Shown in pieces: positions 9,166-18,893 of a stretch of 64,000 nt of DNA (the stretch's first letter is position 1; each line of letters starts with the position of its first letter). Where the stretch lies: NCBI GenBank assembly GCA_029239755.1, contig JARBUI010000014.1, positions 23,835 to 87,834 of the forward strand, given 5' to 3'. The translations under genes and the position numbers were made by a program. Origin of the DNA: Clostridia bacterium (GTDB lineage Bacteria; Bacillota; Clostridia; Lachnospirales; Cellulosilyticaceae). Below the pieces are notes generated by a model. It was not told the DNA's origin and did not search any database. It saw nothing but the letters and a program-made list of their open reading frames with translations.

Positions 9166-10746
9166 ATGCTCTTTTTTAAAAATGAATATTTTGCTATTAA
9201 GGTAATAAATGAAATTTTATTTATACAGGTATTCAAATTAGGATTTCCAATGCAAGCTTTTAACAGCATTATGCAGAAGTACCCTCGTATTACAGTAACA
9301 AAATTTATGGCATTAAAGGAAGCATTAGAAGGAAAAGTGAGCGGAGAAATCGAGTTTGGCAGGCTTAAAGAAAAATTCACCTTAAATGTTTCGCCAGATA
9401 ATTTAGAAGCCAAAATTTATATTAACTTAGATCACCAAACTTTCGAAGACACCAAAGAGGCTATTAAAGAAGAAATATTAAAGCTGCTTAATCATAATCA
9501 TATTGTGCATGGTATTTTGCATGAGGTAATTGATAAGAAATTACAGCCCCAAAAACATATTGTTATAGCCAAAGGGACACCTGTAGAGCCAGGAGAAGAC
9601 GCAAAAATAGTTTATTTGGAAATGCCGGAAAAAAAGCCGACACTTAATAGTGATGGCAGTACAAATTACTATGACATGAATTTGTTTAAATATGTCTATA
9701 AGGGAGATTGGCTTGGTGAAAAAGTGTTGATAAAACCAGGTAAAAAGGGAAAGACTATTAAAGGACTGGTATTGTTTCCTGAAAAGAGGAAGGATCAATA
9801 TTTGAGATTTGACCCAGAGAGTGTAGAGACTACTGAGTTAGAAGATAAAATTGTGCTGTCAGCAAAATTTGATGGGGCACTACGTATGATAGGCGGTAAA
9901 ATAGGAGTTGTCAGTCATTTAGTCATACATAGTAATGTGGGTTATGGAACAGGAAATATTGATTTTGATGGGTATGTAACAGTTGAGGGAACTGTAGAAG
10001 ATGGTTTTTCAGTTATAGCTACTAATGATATATCTATACTAAGTAACTTAGGAATAGGAGCCATAAATAAAATTCACTCTAAGGAAGGGAATGTCTACAT
10101 CAAGGGAGGGGTATCAGGCAAAGGAAGAGCTTCTATCGAAGCTGGTGGAAGTGTATTTATGAAGTATGCAAACAGCTGTACGATTAAAGCTAAGGATATA
10201 ATAGATGTCGGATACTATGTTCTAGACAGCCACTTAGAAGCAGGAACTATTTTTGTGCAGGCTAAAAATGGAAAAACTATTGGTGGAACGATCAAAGCCA
10301 AAACAAAGGTATCGTTGAGAATGGTGGGCAATGTTTATGAAAAGGAAACTTATATCAATGTAGAAGGTTTTAACAGAAATGAAATAAAGAATCAATTAGA
10401 CAGCTTACTCATCAATTATAAGGCACTATTGAAAGACCTTGAAGAAAGTGAAAAGGCGCTAAAACTATATGAAAGAACTATAGTACGAACAGAGAAAACT
10501 GGCAATGACGGAGAGTATGAAAAAAAATTAAAAACACATCAGCAATTAATAGATAAACTTTACTTTCTGGAAGATGAAAGACGAAAATTAGTTGATATAC
10601 TCCTTTCTAAAGGGGATGGAGAAGTTGCTATCTTTGACGTAGCTTACCCAAGTACATTTCTGGAGATTAAAAGGACCCAAAAGAGAATTGAACAAATTAC
10701 AACTGGTACATTTTATGCACAAGATAATGAAATGAAGCGTGATTAA
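9166..10746 (+). CDS. DUF342 / FapA family protein
   Basis: Cytoplasmic protein of the DUF342 (FapA) family, whose members form a repetitive beta-helix core. The central region (about residues 180-400) shows the expected glycine-rich, short-strand repeats (GNIDFDGYVTVEGTVEDG, IHSKEGNVYIKGG, IEAGGSVFMKYAN). A coiled-coil helix lies near residues 405-470. FapA proteins are linked to flagellar assembly or cell-surface processes, but no flagellar gene is nearby, so the role is open. A GTG at 9157 is also in frame. The ATG at 9166 is preferred because gagaaggtga lies at a proper distance before it. Confidence 0.85.
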   Translation: MLFFKNEYFAIKVINEILFIQVFKLGFPMQAFNSIMQKYPRITVTKFMALKEALEGKVSGEIEFGRLKEKFTLNVSPDNLEAKIYINLDHQTFEDTKEAIKEEILKLLNHNHIVHGILHEVIDKKLQPQKHIVIAKGTPVEPGEDAKIVYLEMPEKKPTLNSDGSTNYYDMNLFKYVYKGDWLGEKVLIKPGKKGKTIKGLVLFPEKRKDQYLRFDPESVETTELEDKIVLSAKFDGALRMIGGKIGVVSHLVIHSNVGYGTGNIDFDGYVTVEGTVEDGFSVIATNDISILSNLGIGAINKIHSKEGNVYIKGGVSGKGRASIEAGGSVFMKYANSCTIKAKDIIDVGYYVLDSHLEAGTIFVQAKNGKTIGGTIKAKTKVSLRMVGNVYEKETYINVEGFNRNEIKNQLDSLLINYKALLKDLEESEKALKLYERTIVRTEKTGNDGEYEKKLKTHQQLIDKLYFLEDERRKLVDILLSKGDGEVAIFDVAYPSTFLEIKRTQKRIEQITTGTFYAQDNEMKRD

Positions 10747-10880
10747 AGGAATTCTTTTTAGAGGTATTGTAAAAGATGCTAAATAATTTAAAATATAGTA
10801 TACTAATAAAGAATAAGTCGCATGATAAAATTAATAACTTACAAAAGACAAGTTGTATTTAACTTAAGGAGGATAAATAG

Positions 10881-11582
10881 ATGCCAACACCACATAACGC
10901 AGCCAAACCAGGAGATATAGCAGAAACAATACTTTTACCGGGAGACCCTTTAAGAGCTAAGTTTATTGCTGATACTTTTTTAGAAGATGCTGTGCAGTAT
11001 AATACAGTAAGAAACATGTTTGGGTATACAGGAACTTATAAAGGACGCAAAATATCAGTGCAAGGGACAGGAATGGGGATTCCCTCAATTGGAATCTATT
11101 CTTATGAGCTGATACATTTTTATGGCTGTAAGAATTTGATCCGTATAGGTTCAGCAGGAAGTATGCACAAGGACCTGCACCTGCATGATATTGTTTTTGC
11201 TATGGGAGCAAGTACAAACTCAAACTATGTTGATCAATATAACCTGCCAGGGACTTACGCTCCGATTGCCAGCTTTGAACTTTTAGAAAAAGCTGTTGCT
11301 GTAGCTAAGGAAAAAGGTGCGGCCTATAAAGTAGGGAACGTTCTGTCTTCAGATATATTTTATAATGCAGATAAGACCGCAACAGAAAGATGGATGACAA
11401 TGGGTATTTTAGCTGTAGAAATGGAAGCTGCAGCACTTTATATGAATGCAGCAGCAGCAGGAGTAAATGCCCTGGCTATGATGACAATATCTGACAGTCT
11501 TATTTCAGGTGAAGAGTGCTCAGCAGAAGAAAGACAGAATGCATTTACAAAAATGATGGAAATTGCTCTTGAACTTGCATAA
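10881..11582 (+). CDS. deoD: Purine nucleoside phosphorylase, DeoD type
   Basis: Splits purine (deoxy)nucleosides with phosphate to give the base and (deoxy)ribose 1-phosphate in nucleoside salvage. Its 233 residues match the hexameric bacterial class. Visible motifs are the opening MPTPHNAA, the phosphate-binding [22 protein letters not shown], the substrate segment VEMEAAALY and the catalytic-Asp region MTISDSL. A strong ribosome site (ttaaggagg) and a downstream terminator make it a single-gene unit. No other nucleoside genes are adjacent. Confidence 0.96.
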   Translation: MPTPHNAAKPGDIAETILLPGDPLRAKFIADTFLEDAVQYNTVRNMFGYTGTYKGRKISVQGTGMGIPSIGIYSYELIHFYGCKNLIRIGSAGSMHKDLHLHDIVFAMGASTNSNYVDQYNLPGTYAPIASFELLEKAVAVAKEKGAAYKVGNVLSSDIFYNADKTATERWMTMGILAVEMEAAALYMNAAAAGVNALAMMTISDSLISGEECSAEERQNAFTKMMEIALELA

Positions 11583-11597
11583 AATAGTCTTAAAAGT

Positions 11598-11625
11598 AAA
11601 GGTGACCTGTGGAGGGTCACCTTTT
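11598..11625 (+). terminator. Terminator after deoD
   Basis: Perfect 10-bp stem AAAGGTGACC / GGTCACCTTT with a short loop and a T-rich tail immediately after the deoD stop. Confidence 0.85.
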
Positions 11626-11637
11626 AACATGGAATAT

Positions 11638-11666
11638 GAAAGTTCGTGCGTTTTTTGCACGCTTTC
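11638..11666. other. Small hairpin
   Basis: GAAAG-TT-CGTGC ... GCACG-CTTTC inverted repeat with a T-rich loop, 12 bp after the deoD terminator. It may be a second terminator or a leader structure for the AEC transporter gene. Its function is not clear. Confidence 0.4.
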
Positions 11667-11705
11667 TTGTGTAGGATCAGATGAGCTGTAATAAAGGGGA
11701 CTTTC

Positions 11706-12650
11706 ATGGAGAACTTAATTTTTGCTATTAATGTTGTACTGCCTTTATTTTTAATGATGCTGCTAGGTTATATCTTAACTAAGTTAAAATTTTGGGATAC
11801 ACAGTTTATTAAAGCAGCTAACAGGGTATCTTTTAAGCTTTTTTTGCCAATCTTATTATTTAGCAATATATATGAAGCAGATAGAAATCAGCTGTTAGAT
11901 ATAAAGCTTATTGTATTCAGCGTAACGGGTGTCCTTATAGTGATATTTTTCGCCACACTATTTGTTATGCTGTTTATTAAAGATAATCGCAGAAGAGGGG
12001 TTTTAATACAAGCGATTTTTAGGTCAAACTTTCTTATATTTGGAATAGCTCTTTCTGAGAATATATTTGGGAGTGGAGGTGCAGGAGTAGCGGCGAAGCT
12101 TGTTGGTGTTCTTATACCCCTTTTTAATTTTTGCGCTGTTATTATACTTGAAGCATATGGTAAAGAAAATAAGAAGAATATAAGTACTATGTTTCTTGGG
12201 GTTATTAAGAATCCATTAATAATAGGCTGTGTATTAGGAATCCTTACAGTCAGATTAAATATTGCTATTCCTAAAGCCATTGAAAAAAGCCTTCATGATA
12301 TAGGAACTATAGGTGCACCCTTAGCTGTTCTTATGCTGGGAGCAGGGTTTAATCTAAAAGGGCTAAAGAAAGATATGAAATATATTCTGATAGGTATGCT
12401 CGGAAAATTAGTTGTTGTTCCAATAATTGCATTAGGTGCGGCCCTATTTCTAGGATTCAGAAACTATGAACTTGTAGCCTTGCTAGCTGCATTTGGATCT
12501 CCTGTGGCGATTAATTCCTATATTATGGCCGAGCAAGCTGGAGCAGATAGTGAGCTTGCCGGAGAACTTGTTGTAGCTACTACGTTTTTAGCACCGTTTA
12601 CTTTATGTTTATTTATATTCTTTTTCAAGGAAATGGGATTTATAGGATAG
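11706..12650 (+). CDS. AEC family transporter (auxin efflux carrier fold)
   Basis: A 314-residue integral membrane protein with about ten hydrophobic segments in two halves. It has family features such as the N-terminal LPLFLMMLLGYIL, the central PLIIGCVLGIL after a polar linker, and a C-terminal region rich in small residues (PVAINSYIMAEQAGAD). Bacterial members export or import organic acids such as malate or malonate; the substrate here is unknown. The ATG follows a weak site (aaaggggac). Confidence 0.87.
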   Translation: MENLIFAINVVLPLFLMMLLGYILTKLKFWDTQFIKAANRVSFKLFLPILLFSNIYEADRNQLLDIKLIVFSVTGVLIVIFFATLFVMLFIKDNRRRGVLIQAIFRSNFLIFGIALSENIFGSGGAGVAAKLVGVLIPLFNFCAVIILEAYGKENKKNISTMFLGVIKNPLIIGCVLGILTVRLNIAIPKAIEKSLHDIGTIGAPLAVLMLGAGFNLKGLKKDMKYILIGMLGKLVVVPIIALGAALFLGFRNYELVALLAAFGSPVAINSYIMAEQAGADSELAGELVVATTFLAPFTLCLFIFFFKEMGFIG

Positions 12651-12755
12651 GTTTTTATATTGAATTTTAAAAGAGACTGGGATAACTGCATAATATGCTA
12701 TAATAAAAAAGAAAACGAGCAGACTTGTAATAGTTATTGTAAGGGGAGATATTAG

Positions 12756-13565
12756 ATGTTAAAGGGAAAAATTAAAAGAGATGGGCATATCCATTCGCCA
12801 TATTGCCCCCATGGGACAAAGGATAAAATGGAGAGCTATATTGAAACAGCCATAGCGCAGGGGTTGGAAGAGATAACCTTTACAGAGCATATGCCGCTGC
12901 CGGATGGGGTGCTCACATCTCGGCTCCAAAAAGAGTGCGGTTTAGTACCTCAAGAGGTACAGTCTTATTTTAGAGAAATAGATTTAATGAAAGAAAAATA
13001 TAAAGGACAGATTAAGATTAATAAGGGACTAGAAGTTGATTATATCGAGGGTTATGAAGAGGAAACGAAAAGCCTGTTAAATCTCTATGGGGAAGAATTA
13101 GAAGATGGACTTCTTTCAGTGCATATTTTAAAAGTAGAAAAGCAATACTACTGCATAGATATGAGTCAAGATGATTTTGGTCTACTGGCAGAGCTTATTG
13201 GCGGCGTTGAAAAGCTTTATGACAGATATTTTGAAACATTGTTAAAAGCCATTCAGGCAGACCTTGGGGTATTTAAACCTAAACGTATAGGACATCCGAC
13301 TATTGTTAGAATTTTTAATTTAAAATATCCTTTAGATTATAAAAATCGCGTGTTGCTCGAAGAAGTTGTTAAGGCCATAAAAGATAGGAACTATCAAGTT
13401 GATTTTAATACAGCTGGGCTTAGAAAGCCTTTCTGCAATGAGCCTTATCCATCAGGACTTTTTTTGGAGCTTTCTAAAAAGTATGAGCTGCAGATGGTGT
13501 ATGGGTCTGATGCCCATGCTGCTTCTGATGTTGGCAGTGCATTTGAATTAAATTTATTGCGGTAA
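12756..13565 (+). CDS. hisK: PHP-domain histidinol-phosphatase
   Basis: Metal-dependent phosphatase of the PHP superfamily, HisK/HisJ type, which converts histidinol phosphate to histidinol in histidine synthesis. It has 269 residues. Metal-binding motifs of the family are present: DGHIHSPYCPHG at the N-terminus, EHMPLP near residue 45, GLEVDY, SVH in the middle, IGHP and the C-terminal GSDAHAASDVG. No other histidine genes are adjacent, which is usual for hisK in Clostridia. The ribosome site is aagggga. Confidence 0.88.
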   Translation: MLKGKIKRDGHIHSPYCPHGTKDKMESYIETAIAQGLEEITFTEHMPLPDGVLTSRLQKECGLVPQEVQSYFREIDLMKEKYKGQIKINKGLEVDYIEGYEEETKSLLNLYGEELEDGLLSVHILKVEKQYYCIDMSQDDFGLLAELIGGVEKLYDRYFETLLKAIQADLGVFKPKRIGHPTIVRIFNLKYPLDYKNRVLLEEVVKAIKDRNYQVDFNTAGLRKPFCNEPYPSGLFLELSKKYELQMVYGSDAHAASDVGSAFELNLLR

Positions 13566-13638
13566 GCCACTTTAAATCTATATTTATTATAGTATACTAT
13601 AAATAAGAAAGACTAAAAGTTGTGAAGGTGTGATGTGT

Positions 13639-14172
13639 ATGGAGTATGGAAAAGATTACAAAGCTACTGCTGTTCCGGTAGATATTGTAGAAGGACAAGA
13701 GGGCTTACTCAAAGTAACAGAGTTTGACGAGATTATACCTTTTACTTTACGTGCTTTATTAAAAGGATATAAATGTACAGATGAGATGTTAAACAGGGTA
13801 GAGAATAAGTTTGATGCTATGAAAATCGATTTTTCACCCATTGAATTTTTTATTACTTACAACCCTCATTGCTTTGCTTCATGTGTCACTCATATCAATG
13901 AAAGTTTTCATATAGGGCATGAGAAGGACGTTTTTGTGCAAAATGAAATCATGGATTTAGTTGAAAGCTTGCCTGGAAGTCTAAAAAGAGCTGGAATCTA
14001 TCAATGTCTAAAAAGTATTGATGAAAAAAAGAAACGTATTAAACTAAAAAAGATATTTTATGAGCCAGCAATATTTGATATGTCGCTTAGATATTTGTCT
14101 CTTTCAAAATTTAAGCAAGGGGTAGGCAGTATTGTTGAAGAAAGATGCTTAATGGTGCTTTATATACCCTAA
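13639..14172 (+). CDS. Hypothetical protein, unrecognised
   Basis: A soluble protein of about 177 residues that I do not recognise. No signal peptide or membrane segment is seen. It contains a conserved-looking core (FSPIEFFITYNPHCFASC) and a Lys-rich stretch near residue 140 (EKKKRIKLKK). Codon use and base composition match the neighbours and a good hairpin terminator follows, so it is probably a real gene. In-frame starts are GTG 13630, ATG 13633 and ATG 13639. The last is best spaced from gaaggtg. It stands alone after the PHP phosphatase gene. Confidence 0.7.
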   Translation: MEYGKDYKATAVPVDIVEGQEGLLKVTEFDEIIPFTLRALLKGYKCTDEMLNRVENKFDAMKIDFSPIEFFITYNPHCFASCVTHINESFHIGHEKDVFVQNEIMDLVESLPGSLKRAGIYQCLKSIDEKKKRIKLKKIFYEPAIFDMSLRYLSLSKFKQGVGSIVEERCLMVLYIP

Positions 14173-14184
14173 TAATGAGAGGTG

Positions 14185-14218
14185 TAGTGAACTTTATATA
14201 AGAAGTTCACTATTTTTT
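14185..14218 (+). terminator. Rho-independent terminator
   Basis: Perfect 10-bp stem TAGTGAACTT / AAGTTCACTA followed by TTTTTT. Confidence 0.9.
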
Positions 14219-14391
14219 ATATAGGATATGTGCTAAATAGTTAAAATATAAAGATCTTTATAAATATATTGATTATTTAATTATTATCTTGTAATATAAC
14301 ATAGTGTAGATTAATATATACTATTACAAGCGAGGTATATAGCGTTATGTACTTTTAATAGAATGATGAATACATAAAGGATAGGTTAAAA

Positions 14392-16890
14392 ATGGAAATT
14401 ATTATTAAGTTTATTGTGAGATCAATTAAAGAAAATAAGTTCAGGACCTTTCTCATCATATTTGCAGTTGCATTATCTGGTGCATTGTATTTTGCTTCAA
14501 CGTCCCTATCAGATTCACTTGTAGAGATTTATACGAATAAGATGAGGCAAGCTACTGGAAATGCAGATATTATGATCTTTCCTAAAAGAGGGTCTCCAGC
14601 AGGGGTTATAAGTGAAGCTCCTGCCCTCCGGCTTAAAGATAAGACTCATTATATTATTAAGGCTATAAGCGGTACTGGCAGATATAAAATAGCAAATAAA
14701 AACTATGAGCGAATAAGCTTAACTGGAATGACGCTGAATGATTATAAAAAAATAAATGATTTAGAGCTTGCAGAGGAACTTGGAGGAGCTTCTTTTGAAA
14801 GTAATAGTATCATTATCAGCAAGATGACAGCTGAAAAGTATCATTTAAATATAGGCGACCAAATGGAAATATATATTGGTGATGTTAGACGAAATATTAA
14901 AGTTTACGGGATCGCACTGCCTACAGGAATGTTTCTTGATGAATCACAAGAGTCAAAGGCGCTTATTTCTTATAGAAGTTTATGCGACTATATGCAAACT
15001 AAGGGAAAGCCTACTACTATATACATTAAGGCAGCTGATGGAGTAAGTGTGGATAGTCTTATTGGGGAGCTGCAAAAAGGTTATCCTAAATATGGAGTAG
15101 AAGAACCTTTTTCTAAAGAACAGATTTATGACAATACTTCTATGCTTTCCATGCCGCTCTTGCTTATGACGCTCATTGTTACCTTTATGAGTATATTTAT
15201 TATATACTCTTCGTTTAAAGTAATTACTCTCGAAAAGCTTCCTATTATAGGCACTTTTAGAAGTATTGGTGCGAGCAGGAAAATGATGGATAAGGTTCTT
15301 CTGATGGAGAGCTTATTCTATGGTGTTGCAGGAGGCTTAGCTGCATGTGCCATAGGGATAGGCATCTTATATATTATGACACAGTATACAACCCCTGACA
15401 GCATTAAAGAGTACATAGAAATAAAAATTAATATTTCTTTTATTAAGCTGGCAATAACATTTATTCTGTCTGTTATTGTATGTTTGATAAGCAGTATGGC
15501 ACCTATTATAAAAGTCTCAAAAATTCCTCTTAAAGAAATTGTATTAGGAAACATTGTCAGTAAAAAAAAGAGAAAGATAAGAAAAGATGTCCTCGGCATT
15601 CTTTGTATTATAGCAGCGTTTATATTACCTATCATTTCTTCAAGATCCTTATCAGCAGTGCTAAGCGGATTATCAGTTATATTGACACTGGTAGGTATTA
15701 TTAATATTTTACCCATCATTATTAAGTCTACATCAAAGATATCTGAGAAGCTTTTTTACAAGGTTTTTGGTAATATTGGTATCCTTGCCGTTAAAAATAT
15801 CAAGGGGAATAAGAGTATATTAAATAGTATTGCGCTTATTACTATAGGCGTGGTCACGCTTCTAATGATCAATAACATTAGTATTAATGTAAGTGTAGAA
15901 GTCATCAATTTTTATAAAAAAACTTGTATATCAGATATGGAAGTTTGGATGAATAATATGGATAAAAGTTCAGTAAGGGGACTATTACGACACGAGGGTG
16001 TAGAGAGTGTCTATCCCTTATATGGGACTTATGGCATTGAAGTTAAAGAGTTAGGAGAAAAACTTGGATGTATCGAAAGTATCCAAGATGAAAGCTATAC
16101 GAAGTATATTCAATTTGATTATATGGGCAAGCAGAAAGAACTTCTTAGTGAAATTAATAATGACAGGTATCTTATTATGACGGTCATTATGAAAAACAGG
16201 TATGACTTAAAAGAAGGGGATAAGCTTACCTTGAAATTTCCAAGCGGTGACAGAGTTTATACCATTTTAGGCTTTGTTAATACCTTTATGTGGAACGGAA
16301 GTTTTGCCTTAGCACCAGATACTTATTTGAAAAATGATACAGAAGCTAAATATTATAACAGCGCTTATGTAAAGGTAAAGGGAGATCCTAAGATGGTTCT
16401 GGAATCTCTTAAAAAACAGTATTCAGACAGATATCTTGGAGGAATGACTATAGAAGAAATGCTGAATGCTAATAAAGAAAGTAATGATCAGCTGATGTCC
16501 ATGCTTATTGGTTTTTCTGTGCTGGCACTTATTATTGGAAGTATAGGCGTTATTAATAACCTTATTATTAGTTTTATAGAGAGAAAGCAAAGTCTTGCAG
16601 TATTAAGATCAATAGGGATGAGTAAAAAGCAAGTCATTCAAATGCTGTTTATAGAATCCCTTTACTCAGGAAGTATTGGAGGCCTAGTAGGTATTGGAGG
16701 AGGCATTATTGTCATGAAGATTGTGCCCTATATATTAGAAGCAATGCAGGTGCCTGTTCCTACCTATTTAGTGCCTGGGGTGCTTTGGATTTATTTAGTA
16801 GGAGGAATGGCGATAACTGTTTTGGCCTCCATAAGTCCTGCTAAGAGATCATCGAAGCTAAATATTATAGAAGCAATAAAATATGAGTAA
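14392..16890 (+). CDS. ABC exporter permease with two FtsX domains
   Basis: An 832-residue membrane protein of the MacB/FtsX permease class. It has an N-terminal transmembrane helix (residues about 17-37), a large extracellular domain, three helices of the first FtsX module (about 250-400), a further helix pair around 400-430, a second extracellular domain, and a final FtsX module (about 700-830). The duplicated layout resembles LolCE/BceB-like permeases of Gram-positive bacteria. It works with the ATPase that overlaps or abuts its 3' end and the adaptor lipoprotein that follows. Substrate candidates are peptides or lipids; none can be chosen from sequence. Confidence 0.88.
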   Translation: MEIIIKFIVRSIKENKFRTFLIIFAVALSGALYFASTSLSDSLVEIYTNKMRQATGNADIMIFPKRGSPAGVISEAPALRLKDKTHYIIKAISGTGRYKIANKNYERISLTGMTLNDYKKINDLELAEELGGASFESNSIIISKMTAEKYHLNIGDQMEIYIGDVRRNIKVYGIALPTGMFLDESQESKALISYRSLCDYMQTKGKPTTIYIKAADGVSVDSLIGELQKGYPKYGVEEPFSKEQIYDNTSMLSMPLLLMTLIVTFMSIFIIYSSFKVITLEKLPIIGTFRSIGASRKMMDKVLLMESLFYGVAGGLAACAIGIGILYIMTQYTTPDSIKEYIEIKINISFIKLAITFILSVIVCLISSMAPIIKVSKIPLKEIVLGNIVSKKKRKIRKDVLGILCIIAAFILPIISSRSLSAVLSGLSVILTLVGIINILPIIIKSTSKISEKLFYKVFGNIGILAVKNIKGNKSILNSIALITIGVVTLLMINNISINVSVEVINFYKKTCISDMEVWMNNMDKSSVRGLLRHEGVESVYPLYGTYGIEVKELGEKLGCIESIQDESYTKYIQFDYMGKQKELLSEINNDRYLIMTVIMKNRYDLKEGDKLTLKFPSGDRVYTILGFVNTFMWNGSFALAPDTYLKNDTEAKYYNSAYVKVKGDPKMVLESLKKQYSDRYLGGMTIEEMLNANKESNDQLMSMLIGFSVLALIIGSIGVINNLIISFIERKQSLAVLRSIGMSKKQVIQMLFIESLYSGSIGGLVGIGGGIIVMKIVPYILEAMQVPVPTYLVPGVLWIYLVGGMAITVLASISPAKRSSKLNIIEAIKYE

Positions 16891-16903
16891 TTGGGGTGAA
16901 AAG

Positions 16904-17584
16904 GTGGAAAATATTATCGAAACTATAGGTTTATGCAAGAACTATCAGTTAGGAGATACAACGGTAGAGATTCTAAAGGATATTAACCTAAAAATTAAAA
17001 GAAGCAGTTTTTATTCAATTATGGGACCATCAGGATCAGGCAAAAGCACGCTTCTTTATCTTCTTGGAGGACTGGATAAGCCTACTGAGGGGAGCATTAA
17101 GATAAATGGCAAAGAGCTAAGTAAGATGAAAGATGAAGAAGAGAGCAGGATGAGAAGAAACGATATAGGTTTTGTTTTTCAGTTTTATAACCTCATTCCA
17201 AATCTAGATGTAGAAGAAAACATTATGCTCCCCATTCTTTTGGATGGCAAAAAACTAAAGGATTATAAGGAGAGTTTAGACGAGATATTAGAGATAGTTG
17301 GTCTTACAGAGAGACGAAAGCATACCCCAAGAGAACTTTCAGGAGGACAGCAGCAAAGAGTAGCAATAGCAAGAGCACTTATTAATAAGCCAGAAATTAT
17401 CTTTGCAGATGAGCCTATAGGGAACTTAGATAGTAAGACTGGAATTGAGATCATGAAGCTGCTGCAAGAAATCAATGTGAAGCAAGGGAAAACTATTGTT
17501 CAAGTTACTCATTCAAGAGAAGCTGCTGAGTATGGAACTGATCTTATTATGGTAAGGGACGGACATATCTGTGAGTCCAAATAG
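16904..17584 (+). CDS. ABC transporter ATP-binding protein, LolD/MacB type
   Basis: ATPase of the exporter encoded around it. It has Walker A GPSGSGKST, the Q-loop region FVFQFYNL, signature LSGGQQQRVAIARAL, Walker B IIFADEP and the H-loop VTHSREAAEYG, all in normal positions for the 225-residue class. An ATG at 16883 overlaps the permease end by 8 bp. The GTG at 16904 is better placed behind ggggtga, so I chose it. Both starts give a full ATPase domain. Confidence 0.92.
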   Translation: MENIIETIGLCKNYQLGDTTVEILKDINLKIKRSSFYSIMGPSGSGKSTLLYLLGGLDKPTEGSIKINGKELSKMKDEEESRMRRNDIGFVFQFYNLIPNLDVEENIMLPILLDGKKLKDYKESLDEILEIVGLTERRKHTPRELSGGQQQRVAIARALINKPEIIFADEPIGNLDSKTGIEIMKLLQEINVKQGKTIVQVTHSREAAEYGTDLIMVRDGHICESK

Positions 17585-17612
17585 GCTCAAAATAAAGAGA
17601 GGATGTGAGTAG

Positions 17613-18782
17613 GTGAAAAAATTAAATACCAGTATTGTAATAAGTATTATAAGTGCATTATGTGCGGGAATCCTTCTTACTGCATGTGGCAATCAAGTTA
17701 AAGAAACCAGTGAAACAGACACTATAGAAACTCAGCAAACAGCAGAAAGACAAGGGATAGATGTTTTTGGAGAAGTTAAAGCGTACACAACAAGAGATAT
17801 CATTATAGATTTCCCTGCCAGAGTAGAAAAAATCCACATAAAAGACGGGGAGATGGTCAAAAAGGGAGATAAAATAATCACCTTGAATTTTGAGGAATAT
17901 GAAACAGATATTTTAAAGAAGAAAAATGAAATACAGCTTTATGAAGGACAATTAAAACAGTTAAAACAGAACATCAATCCCCTCGTTGGTGAAGTAACAA
18001 GTCTTAGGAATGAACTTAATATTAAACAAAGCTATATTGACAGTGATAAGGATCCAGAGGTTAAGGCTTTGCAAAGAGCACTGGAGTTAGCAGAGACAGC
18101 ACAAAAAACTGCAAAAAAAGACTATGAAGTAAATAAAGAGATTTTTGAAATAGGTGGTATCTCACCTAAAGAGCTAGAAGATTCAAAACAGAACTTAAGC
18201 AGTAAAGAAAAAGAGAAGGATGATCTAGTATCAGCTATTGAAATGGCAAAAACAAATAGAAAATTAGAAGTAAATGAACTAAGAGCGGCTCTCAAAAGTA
18301 GCGAAGCACAGCTTACCAATACAGATAAACAAAATGAGACAGGAGTCTTAGAATTAGAATCAAAGCTTAATATTGCTAAGCTGGATTTAGGAACGATGGA
18401 AAAAAAGCTTAACAAAAGTTATATTAAAGAAAAAGATATTATTGCTGATACTGATCATATGATTATATTTGATATAACCTGTAATGAGGGCACCATAATA
18501 GGAAAAAATGAAACCCCTGTTTTTAAAGCAATGGACGAAAACACTCTTTTTGTTAGTGTAGATATCCCGGAAGAATTTATCGGAAAAGCATCTATCGGTA
18601 ATGAAGTCAGTATTGTTCCCTATGCAGATAAAGATAAATCTCTAAGGGGAAAGATTATGAGACTTGGAGCTAGAGCAATCAAGCAAAATGGGGAAACGGT
18701 TGTCAAAGCAGATATAAAAATTGAAGGAGAAAAAGGGGTGCTAAGGCCGGGATTAACAGTAGATGCTAAGATTTATGAATAG
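17613..18782 (+). CDS. Membrane fusion (adaptor) lipoprotein, MacA/HlyD-like
   Basis: Third part of the MacAB-like system, an extracytoplasmic adaptor. It starts with a lipoprotein signal (LLTAC, Cys25). A biotinyl-lipoyl half motif follows (VEKIHIKDGEMVKKGDKI), then a long coiled coil (about residues 105-260). The second half of the lipoyl domain and a beta-barrel end it (VSIVPYADKDKSLRGKIMRLGA). The start is GTG with an upstream gagagga. In a Gram-positive cell it would act outside the membrane with the two-FtsX permease. A strong terminator follows, closing a three-gene operon. Confidence 0.88.
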   Translation: MKKLNTSIVISIISALCAGILLTACGNQVKETSETDTIETQQTAERQGIDVFGEVKAYTTRDIIIDFPARVEKIHIKDGEMVKKGDKIITLNFEEYETDILKKKNEIQLYEGQLKQLKQNINPLVGEVTSLRNELNIKQSYIDSDKDPEVKALQRALELAETAQKTAKKDYEVNKEIFEIGGISPKELEDSKQNLSSKEKEKDDLVSAIEMAKTNRKLEVNELRAALKSSEAQLTNTDKQNETGVLELESKLNIAKLDLGTMEKKLNKSYIKEKDIIADTDHMIIFDITCNEGTIIGKNETPVFKAMDENTLFVSVDIPEEFIGKASIGNEVSIVPYADKDKSLRGKIMRLGARAIKQNGETVVKADIKIEGEKGVLRPGLTVDAKIYE

Positions 18783-18826
18783 AGATGAATGTTCCAAAAA
18801 TTACTTCAATTACATATACAAACATT

Positions 18827-18861
18827 AAAAACTTCTTTATAATAATATAAAGAAGTTTTTT
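18827..18861 (+). terminator. Rho-independent terminator
   Basis: Stem AAAACTTCTTTA / TAAAGAAGTTTT with an 8-nt loop and T-run, ending the exporter operon. Confidence 0.9.
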
Positions 18862-18893
18862 GCTATTAATTGATGTGGGGAGGATTAATAGTT

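Noticed and set aside
11888..12280. Minus-strand open frame of 130 codons
   Set aside because: It is opposite the AEC transporter. Such antisense frames arise from the codon bias of hydrophobic proteins.
13587..13602. Perfect palindrome TTATAGTATACTATAA upstream of the unknown gene
   Set aside because: It is composed only of common -10-like A/T steps, and a similar ATAGTATACT occurs upstream of deoD. It could be just promoter sequence.
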